Positions 57,767-64,000 of a stretch of 64,000 nt of DNA are shown piece after piece. Origin of the DNA: an uncultured Flavobacteriales bacterium (GTDB taxonomy: Bacteria > Bacteroidota > Bacteroidia > Flavobacteriales_G > Salibacteraceae); NCBI GenBank assembly GCA_937121175.1, contig CAKZKD010000023.1, forward strand, positions 31,141 through 95,140, in the 5' to 3' direction. Every line of letters starts with the position of its first letter. Position 1 is the stretch's first letter. A program made the translations under genes and the position numbers. The notes beneath the pieces were generated by a model. It saw nothing but the letters and a program-made list of their open reading frames with translations. It was not told the origin of the DNA and made no database searches.

Positions 57767-58921
57767 ATGAAAAAACTTTACTTTGTAATCTTGCTTTTTA
57801 TTTGTTTACGTTTATCTGCTCAAAATTATCAAACTGTACAAGAAATAAATGAAGCTTGTGATCAGTTGGGATTTGTTAGCAATGAAGAAGCAGAAATTGC
57901 AGTTGATAAAATATTGGGTGAATTTGGTTTAATAAAGCACATCGAGAAATCGGTAAAATTGACCAATTCATCTACTATTAAAGGAATAGGCGATGATGCT
58001 GCGGTAATTGAACCCACTAAAAAGTCCGTTGTAGTTACTACAGATATGCTAGTCGAAGGAATTCATTTTGACCTAATGTACACCCCTCTAAAACACTTGG
58101 GGTACAAGTCGGTAGTGGTAAACCTTTCTGACATTTATGCCATGAATGCAACGGCAACGCAGGTAACGGTTTCCATTGCAGTTTCAAATCGGTTTCCATT
58201 AGAAGCTTTGGAAGAACTATACGCTGGAATACATTTGGCCTGCAAAACCTATGACGTTGATTTAGTAGGTGGTGATACCACGTCCTCCAAAACAGGAATG
58301 TTGTTAAGCATTACTGCAATTGGTGAAGCTGATGACGCAGACATTACCTACCGTGCCGGTGCAAAAGCAAATGATTTGCTTGTAGTAACTGGAGATTTAG
58401 GCGGGGCATATATGGGGCTTCAAGTTTTGGAGCGAGAGAAAGAAGTGTTTAAAGTGAACCCAAATAGCCAACCAGATTTGGACCCCTATTCCTATATCAT
58501 AGAACGCCAATTAAAACCAGAGGCCAGGAAGGATATGGTTACTTTACTTCAAAAATTGAAAGTGCTGCCTACGGCGATGATAGACATTAGTGATGGGCTT
58601 TCATCAGAGATTCTACATCTATGCAAGAATAGCAGCTTAGGTTGTAATCTTTATGAAGATAAAATCCCTTTGGATCCAACTGTAATTTCTAGCTGTGAGG
58701 AATTTAAAATGGATAGTACTATGGTTGCTTTAAGCGGTGGTGAAGATTATGAATTGCTATTTACTATTAATCAAGCTGATTTTGAAAAAATAAAAGGCAA
58801 TCCGAATCTTACCGTAATAGGCCATATGACCAATGCAGATGAAGGTGCTAACTTAATTACAAGGGCAGAAACAAAAATTCCTTTGACAGCACAAGGTTGG
58901 AATTCATTCAACAATTCTTAA
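57767..58921 (+). CDS. thiL: Thiamine-monophosphate kinase with replaced N-terminus
   Basis: A 384-residue reading frame. From about residue 50 it is a full ThiL: LGEFGLIKHI, GIGDDAAVI, TTDMLVEGIHFDLMY, VGGDTTSS, IDISDGLSSEI and SGGEDYELLF, so the ATP-dependent TMP kinase core is complete. Before it, in place of the usual short ThiL N-terminus (about 15 residues), is a signal peptide ending SAQ and a segment NYQTVQEINEACDQLGF to AVDKI that resembles the start of an unrelated secreted flavobacterial protein. A TTG at 57914-57916 could start a nearly normal cytosolic enzyme. If the signal peptide is used, the kinase would be exported away from ATP. Confidence 0.85.
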   Translation: MKKLYFVILLFICLRLSAQNYQTVQEINEACDQLGFVSNEEAEIAVDKILGEFGLIKHIEKSVKLTNSSTIKGIGDDAAVIEPTKKSVVVTTDMLVEGIHFDLMYTPLKHLGYKSVVVNLSDIYAMNATATQVTVSIAVSNRFPLEALEELYAGIHLACKTYDVDLVGGDTTSSKTGMLLSITAIGEADDADITYRAGAKANDLLVVTGDLGGAYMGLQVLEREKEVFKVNPNSQPDLDPYSYIIERQLKPEARKDMVTLLQKLKVLPTAMIDISDGLSSEILHLCKNSSLGCNLYEDKIPLDPTVISSCEEFKMDSTMVALSGGEDYELLFTINQADFEKIKGNPNLTVIGHMTNADEGANLITRAETKIPLTAQGWNSFNNS

Positions 58922-58932
58922 GCAAGAAAAAA

Positions 58933-59056
58933 TCCTGGAAAAAAGAGCAATCTTCACTTACCGTTGTGGGGCATACGACAGTTAAGAAAAAAGGTGCTTA
59001 CTTAATTTCCAGGAATAGTTGTTAAATTCCTCAACCGGCCATGGGAGTGGAATTTA
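58933..59056. repeat. Nested inverted repeats between convergent genes
   Basis: TCCTGGAAA (58933-58941) pairs with TTTCCAGGA (59006-59014), enclosing TTAAG/CTTAA, and TAAATTCC (59023-59030) pairs with GGAATTTA (59049-59056). It lies between thiL and a convergent small gene. It may be a terminator or a structured RNA. Confidence 0.4.
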
Positions 59057-59077
59057 CCTTACCTAATTTAAAGGGAA

Positions 59078-59293
59078 TTACGCTACTTGTTGTGCGCTAT
59101 GTCTTCTTTGATAAATGTGCTCTAAAGTTCTGTTGATATCCTGAAGTTCAGGCGTAAGAATAGAAAGGTTTCCGCTGACGTCAGTAGTAACTTGCTTGCT
59201 ACAGTGTATGCACTCGTACTCTTTAATATGAGAAGTAACTTTCTTAGAAACTGAGTAGTGGTGGCCAAAAATATTGCAGAATATTTTTTTCAT
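59078..59293 (-). CDS. Small zinc-ribbon-like protein
   Basis: A 71-residue protein beginning MKKIFCNIFGHHYSVSKK with Cys6, His10/His11 and a later CIHC pair, which could bind one metal. Similar short proteins (C-x-FGHxY ... C-x-x-C-x-KQVTT) are common in flavobacteria as I remember them, with no known function. I chose the internal ATG 59293 rather than the ATG eight codons upstream, because the family starts with the MKKIFC pattern. Confidence 0.65.
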   Translation of the reverse strand: MKKIFCNIFGHHYSVSKKVTSHIKEYECIHCSKQVTTDVSGNLSILTPELQDINRTLEHIYQRRHSAQQVA

Positions 59294-59557
59294 GTTGTAG
59301 GTTTTTTTTAGATGCATAGGTACGATTTGGGGAATCGAAAAAATGCTAGGGTTTTATGTTGTTGTTTTTGATAAATTCTATTTGAAGAACAACGGGGTTC
59401 TTAATTTCATTTCTAAAGTATATCTTTTTAACCATCTGAACTATAATTTGTTGTGATGTATACAATTCCTGTGGTTAACCTTTAAAAAACAGAGGTAAGC
59501 CATTTTTAAAAACCGCATTTCCCTTTTTTCATTTATCTTTCCATTTATTTTTTTGAC

Positions 59558-60853
59558 ATGACCAAAACCAAGGAAACCTTAGTAACATCTTTCGCTTTAT
59601 TCTCGCTTTTTTTTGGAGCAGGCAACTTACTGCTTCCCCCTCTTTTAGGATATAACGCCGGTGAAGATTGGATCTGGGTAACTTTCGGTTTTATGATTAC
59701 TGCGGTAGTCATTCCAATTCTAGGAATTTTAGCGCATGCTAGGCTTCAAGGCACCATGTTTGATTTTGGAAAAAAAGTATCGCCCGCCTTCAGTACTATT
59801 TATTGTATCATCGTATACCTTATCTCTATAACAATACCATCTCCAAGGACAGCATCTGCAACCCACGAGATTGCTATTCATCCAGCATTTGGCACAAGCC
59901 CTTTATTAACAAGTAGTATTTATTTTTCCTTGGTGTTGGTGTTTGTTCTAAATCGTTCCAAAATATTGAATTTCATAGGTAAATTCTTGACCCCTCTCAT
60001 TGTTATTATGCTTTTTGCTGTAATTGGAATTGGATTGTTTACTTCCGATGGGCTGATGAATGTTTCAACTTTTGAAGCTCCCATAGTAAGTGGTATTCTA
60101 GAGGGTTATCAAACGTTTGATGCTATCGGCGCCGTTGTTGTTGGGGCGGTAGTTATCATTTCATTGAACCTAAAAGGTCATAATTCTTTTGAGGCGAAAA
60201 AAGAGATGATTCGAAAATCAGGATTTATAGCTGGTTTAGGATTGCTCTTAATCTATGCCGGATTAATTTCTGTAGGTTCTTTTTTTGGAACCGATATCCA
60301 AATTGATAATGCATTAAGTAGCGATATGCAACGCGCCAATCTCCTTCGCGGAATAAGCATTGCCTCTCTAGGCTCCTTCGGTAATAAGGTCTTAAGTATT
60401 TTAATCGCCTTGGCTTGTTTTACGACAGCCGTAGGTATAGTAACGGGTACTGCGGATTATTTTAAGGGAATCTTCAAAAATTCACAAAATGCTTATACGA
60501 TAACAGGTATTCTGGCCTGTTGTATTGGGGTATTGGTTGGTCAGCTAGACTTTCACTCCATAATTGTAATCGCAATCCCCGCTTTAATGTTTATCTACCC
60601 AATAACAATAATATTGATTTTACTAAATATTTTGCCAGAGAAGTTAGCATCGGCCAAAGTTTTTAAAGTGGTGGTTCTTACGACAATGGTTTTTAGTGTT
60701 CCAGATTTTTTGACTACAATAGGTTTAGCAGAAAGCGTTTCAAGCTTGCAAAACTATATTCCACTAAGCACCTTTAGTTTGGGGTGGGTCTTACCTGCTT
60801 TAACCGTTTTTATCTTGACCAATTTGCTAAACAAAAACAAAATAACAACTTAA
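59558..60853 (+). CDS. brnQ: Branched-chain amino acid:cation symporter (BrnQ/LIVCS)
   Basis: A 431-residue protein with 12 membrane helices. The N-terminus ALFSLFFGAGNLLLPPLLGYNAG is the LIVCS signature, and a SITIPSPRTASATHEIAI segment (PRT motif) lies near 87-105. The family imports leucine, isoleucine and valine with sodium or protons. It stands alone, with its stop 1 bp from the convergent amidohydrolase. Confidence 0.92.
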   Translation: MTKTKETLVTSFALFSLFFGAGNLLLPPLLGYNAGEDWIWVTFGFMITAVVIPILGILAHARLQGTMFDFGKKVSPAFSTIYCIIVYLISITIPSPRTASATHEIAIHPAFGTSPLLTSSIYFSLVLVFVLNRSKILNFIGKFLTPLIVIMLFAVIGIGLFTSDGLMNVSTFEAPIVSGILEGYQTFDAIGAVVVGAVVIISLNLKGHNSFEAKKEMIRKSGFIAGLGLLLIYAGLISVGSFFGTDIQIDNALSSDMQRANLLRGISIASLGSFGNKVLSILIALACFTTAVGIVTGTADYFKGIFKNSQNAYTITGILACCIGVLVGQLDFHSIIVIAIPALMFIYPITIILILLNILPEKLASAKVFKVVVLTTMVFSVPDFLTTIGLAESVSSLQNYIPLSTFSLGWVLPALTVFILTNLLNKNKITT

Positions 60854-60854
60854 T

Positions 60855-62573
60855 TTATTTCCCTTTTTCGTAAACTACCTTACCATCAAAAATGGTCATC
60901 ACAACCTCAGTATCCAAAAATATATCTTCGGACACGGTCATTAAATCTTGATTATAAATAGTAAAATCGGCCAATTTACCGACGGTAATAGAACCTTTAA
61001 TATCTTCTTCAAAAGCTCCATATGCAGCATCCAAGGTATAAGATTGTAACGCTTGCGCTCTTGTCATTTTTTGATCGGACTCATAACCGCCTTCTGGAGT
61101 GCCCTTTAATGTTTTTCGACTTACGCTTGCATACAAACTAGCTATAGGATTCAAGGGCTCTACAGGTACGTCCGTTCCGTTTACAATAGGAATACCACTC
61201 TTTAGCAATCTCTGCCACATATAGGCTCCTTCTTTAATCCGCTTTTCTCCCAGACGGTCAATTGCCCATGGCCTATCCGAAGACATATGTACAGCTTGCA
61301 TGGCAGGAATAACTTGTAATTCCGCAAAACGTGGAATATCATCAGGGTGTAAATGTTGAGCATGTTCAATACGGAATCTGTGGTCCTTGGTTGTATCTGG
61401 TAATTCCGTAAATGCTGCTTCATAACGATCTAATATTTCTCTATTGGCTCTGTCCCCGATTGCATGGGCACAAACCTGAAAACCTTTTCGGAGCCCGTTC
61501 AAGGCCGTCTCTTTTACAAATTCCATAGGAAGTGTTTCATGGCCAAAATGTCCAGGTCTATCCGTATAAGGTTCTAACAGCCAGGCCCCACGAGAACCCA
61601 GTGCGCCGTCACAGTTTAATTTTACGGAACGTATAGTAACCAAATGTTCCGGGTCTACCATAGGTCCCTTTTCATACCATTCCTCCAATAACTCCTTATC
61701 CCACCCGGTAAGCATAGCATAGAGACGCAGTTTCATTTTATTCGCTGTCTTCATTTCTTCATAAAGAACAATAGTCTCTTTTCCTATTCCTGCATCATGG
61801 AAACCTGTTATCCCATTTCTTTGGCAAGCTGCCACTGCTAACTCAAAAGCTTTAATATTTTTCTCGGCAGTAGTTTCAGGAATATGTTCCGTAATGATCG
61901 TCATGGCTCTCTCGTTAAAAATTCCTGTAGGTCTTCCTAGTTCATCACGCATTACTTCACCTCCTTCTACTACAAACTTATCAATACCTTCCTTGGATAA
62001 TATTTGAAGCCCAGCAATTTCCATGGCTTTTGCATTAGCAAAGCTAGCATGTCCACTGGCATGTTTTAGGTAAACCGGATTCTCTGGCGAGACTGCGCTG
62101 AGCAAATCATGTGTTTGAAATCCGTTTACGGTCACTTCTGGCATTTCGTCCCATTTGCTTTGGTGCCATCCCCTACCAATAATCCATTCGCCTGGCTCAG
62201 CGGTCTTCACCTTCTCTGCCACGGCATCTACAATTTCTTGATAGCTTTTGGTATTCATCAAATCAAGATTAAGTTCATTATAACCCAATCCCATAAAATG
62301 TCCGTGACCTTCTATTAAACCAGGGGTCATTGTTTTTCCTTGTAAATCTATGAGTTGCGTTTGTTCGCTTTTGTAAGCTTCAGCCTCGGAAAGCGTTCCC
62401 GCAAAAAGAATCTTATTGTCCTTCGTAGCAACCGCTTCAACTTGCGTTTGGGTCGAGTCAACGGTATAAATAGGTCCGCCATATATAAGCAATGTAGCGG
62501 CCTCTTTTTTTCTGTCGGTACAAGCACTTAACACTAAAAGTGCTATAAGAAAGGTTATATTTTGTAATCGCAT
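60855..62573 (-). CDS. Amidohydrolase family 3 (YtcJ-like), lipoprotein
   Basis: A 572-residue protein with a lipobox LLVLSAC (Cys18) and an N-terminal beta-sandwich region. The metal site is HGHF near 90, a carboxylated-Lys position is not clear, and later ligands are HDAGIG (about 257), CAHAIGDRANREIL (about 366), RIEHAQHLHPDDIP and GTDVPVEPLNP (Asp). These periplasmic amidohydrolases act on N-substituted amides or imides; the substrate is unknown. It reads in the same direction as pepP, 62 bp after it. Confidence 0.88.
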   Translation of the reverse strand: MRLQNITFLIALLVLSACTDRKKEAATLLIYGGPIYTVDSTQTQVEAVATKDNKILFAGTLSEAEAYKSEQTQLIDLQGKTMTPGLIEGHGHFMGLGYNELNLDLMNTKSYQEIVDAVAEKVKTAEPGEWIIGRGWHQSKWDEMPEVTVNGFQTHDLLSAVSPENPVYLKHASGHASFANAKAMEIAGLQILSKEGIDKFVVEGGEVMRDELGRPTGIFNERAMTIITEHIPETTAEKNIKAFELAVAACQRNGITGFHDAGIGKETIVLYEEMKTANKMKLRLYAMLTGWDKELLEEWYEKGPMVDPEHLVTIRSVKLNCDGALGSRGAWLLEPYTDRPGHFGHETLPMEFVKETALNGLRKGFQVCAHAIGDRANREILDRYEAAFTELPDTTKDHRFRIEHAQHLHPDDIPRFAELQVIPAMQAVHMSSDRPWAIDRLGEKRIKEGAYMWQRLLKSGIPIVNGTDVPVEPLNPIASLYASVSRKTLKGTPEGGYESDQKMTRAQALQSYTLDAAYGAFEEDIKGSITVGKLADFTIYNQDLMTVSEDIFLDTEVVMTIFDGKVVYEKGK

Positions 62574-62635
62574 AAATTTTGAATTTTTTGGAGTCTGTTT
62601 TTAGGTAAAGCTCCCTAATTAATAATCTTGGGGTT

Positions 62636-63928
62636 TTATTTTAGCATCAACTCCTCAATCTCCTCTACTTCAATAGGTATCGTAGCCATAAGATTAATTG
62701 GTTCTCCATTTTCTTGAATGACGACATCATCCTCTAATCGCACTCCCATCTTTTCGGCCGGAATATAAATGCCAGGTTCCACTGTAAAGACCATATTCGC
62801 TTCCATTGGTGTTTTTAATTCGCCATAGTCATGAGTATTCAATCCAATATGGTGGCTGGTTCCGTGCATAAAGTATTTTTTATAGGCGGGCCAATTGGGG
62901 TCTTCGTTCTGAACATCTGCCTTATCTAATAATCCTAATCCCAGAAGTTCCGAGGTCATTAACTTACCACATTCTTTATGATACTCCGCCCAAATGGTTC
63001 CCGGAACCAACATTTTTGTAGCGTCGTTCTTAACACGTAGCACAGCTTCGTACACCTCCTTTTGACGTTTGGTGAATTTTCCGTTTACAGGAATAGTTCT
63101 GGTAAGGTCGCTAGAATAGTTAGCATACTCAGCAGCTACATCCATGAGGATTAAGTCCCCAGATTTACATTGTTGATTATTCTCTAGATAATGAAGTACG
63201 TTAGCATTATTACCTGAAGCAATGATAGGCGGATAGGCAAAGCCTTTGGAACGGTTTCTAATGAACTCATGTAATAATTCTGCCTCAATCTCATACTCCC
63301 AAACTCCTGGTTTTACAAAGCCCAACAATCTGCGAAAACCCTTTTCCGTAATGGAACAGGCCGTCAACATCATCGCAATTTCTTCAAGCTCTTTTACCCC
63401 TCTGATTTTTTGCAAGATGGGATTGCTTTTCGCTACGGCATGCGCTGGGAATTTTTTCTTGCAATCAATAATAAATCGGTCTTCCCTAGTTTGGGTCTCA
63501 ACAGCTTGGCGGTAATGCTCATTGGTATTAAAATAAATGGTTTCCGCCTCGGTCATCAGGTCAAAAAATACTTTATCAAAATCTGTTAACCAATAAATAG
63601 TTTCAATACCGGATACTTCTGTTGCTTTTTCCTTCGTGAGTTTAGCACCTTCCCAAATTGCAATGTGTTCGTTGGTTTCACGAACAAACAAAACTTCTCT
63701 ATGGCTTGCATTCATTGCATCTGGAAAGAGCAATAAAATTGTTTCTTCCTGATCCGCACCGCTCAAATAAAAAATATCACGATGCTGCTCAAAAGGCAGG
63801 GTGCTATCTGCGCTAATAGGATAAATATCGTTAGAGTTAAAAACGGCTATACTTTTTGGCCGCATTTGCGCCATAAACTTATTCCGATTCTTTATAAAAA
63901 GTGAATTTGGTAGCTGATCGTACTTCAT
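62636..63928 (-). CDS. pepP: Xaa-Pro aminopeptidase (aminopeptidase P)
   Basis: A 430-residue M24B metalloprotease. The AMP_N creatinase-like domain spans about 5-140. The pita-bread domain has the metal ligands in MDVAAEYANYSSDLTRTIP (two Asp), HGTSHHIGLNTHD (His), VEPGIYIP (Glu) and GVRLEDDVVI (Glu). It removes N-terminal residues before proline, probably in the cytosol since no signal peptide is seen. It is upstream of the amidohydrolase and may be co-transcribed. The final 72 bases of the window are its upstream region with no clear promoter. Confidence 0.94.
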   Translation of the reverse strand: MKYDQLPNSLFIKNRNKFMAQMRPKSIAVFNSNDIYPISADSTLPFEQHRDIFYLSGADQEETILLLFPDAMNASHREVLFVRETNEHIAIWEGAKLTKEKATEVSGIETIYWLTDFDKVFFDLMTEAETIYFNTNEHYRQAVETQTREDRFIIDCKKKFPAHAVAKSNPILQKIRGVKELEEIAMMLTACSITEKGFRRLLGFVKPGVWEYEIEAELLHEFIRNRSKGFAYPPIIASGNNANVLHYLENNQQCKSGDLILMDVAAEYANYSSDLTRTIPVNGKFTKRQKEVYEAVLRVKNDATKMLVPGTIWAEYHKECGKLMTSELLGLGLLDKADVQNEDPNWPAYKKYFMHGTSHHIGLNTHDYGELKTPMEANMVFTVEPGIYIPAEKMGVRLEDDVVIQENGEPINLMATIPIEVEEIEELMLK

Positions 63929-64000
63929 GAATATTCAGTTTGACGCTAAATTTAAGAATTAAGTACAGTTTTATCATTTTAGAAAACCAGAATAAAATTA

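Noticed and set aside
1..64000. CRISPR array, IS element, prophage or toxin-antitoxin pair
   Set aside because: No regularly spaced repeats, transposase, integrase, phage structural gene or toxin-antitoxin motif was seen.

Overview
The window looks like a low-GC chromosome segment from a Bacteroidota bacterium of the Flavobacteriia type. Evidence: three proteins end in a type IX secretion (T9SS) C-terminal sorting domain; many genes and tRNAs are preceded by the Bacteroidota -7 element TANNTTTG, some with a TTG at the expected -33 spacing; and the gene set is typical (bshB1, miaE-type hydroxylase, DUF4924, hpt-adk-obgE, a DUF2520/KdsC/UbiA/Maf cluster, a CxxxY-type CcmE). No plasmid, phage or CRISPR signature was seen.

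Layout. 1-4.1 kb: start of tgt, then a glycosyltransferase, an ECF-like sigma factor, rsmG, rpmH and lhgO. 4.1-7.6 kb (minus strand): secreted zinc metalloprotease, an unknown protein, a ComB homologue and gcvT. 7.7-13 kb: a FlaA1/CapD-type nucleotide-sugar enzyme, a secreted unknown, a MiaE-type hydroxylase, a glycerophosphodiesterase, an OmpH/Skp-like protein and DUF4924. 13.2-17.6 kb: tRNA-His and a three-gene glycan cluster (GT4, flippase, asparagine synthase). 17.7-20.8 kb: a secreted sialidase-fold T9SS protein. 20.9-29 kb: bshB1, then a tightly packed cytochrome c maturation run ccmB-C-D-E-F continuing into DUF2520, KdsC-like, UbiA and Maf. 29-36.5 kb: DUF4139 protein, hybrid kinase, sodium symporter and a large membrane/TPR protein. 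36.5-39.3 kb (minus): hpt-adk-obgE-PAP2 operon. 39.4-44.5 kb: a kinase-less TPR sensor, a lone receiver, a DPP-IV peptidase and three overlapping small genes. 44.5-53 kb: two large T9SS cargo proteins flanking a tRNA/GIY-YIG cassette and a methyltransferase. 53.2-53.5 kb: tRNA-Pro and tRNA-Ser. 53.6-64 kb: HD-domain receptor, thiolase, C40-family protein, thiL, a small zinc-ribbon protein, BrnQ, an amidohydrolase and aminopeptidase P.

Most interesting. (1) At 47.08-47.52 kb a small GIY-YIG endonuclease gene lies between a degenerate hybrid tRNA and an intact tRNA-Pro(GGG); the two tRNA sequences share an identical 35-bp 5' half as a direct repeat. This looks like a minimal mobile cassette that entered a tRNA gene and rebuilt it. 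(2) Next to each other at 57-59 kb are a C40 (NlpC/P60) protein whose catalytic cysteine is alanine, and a ThiL whose normal N-terminus is replaced by a signal peptide and about 30 unrelated residues. (3) A TPR sensor stops where a kinase domain would be expected and is followed by a lone receiver.
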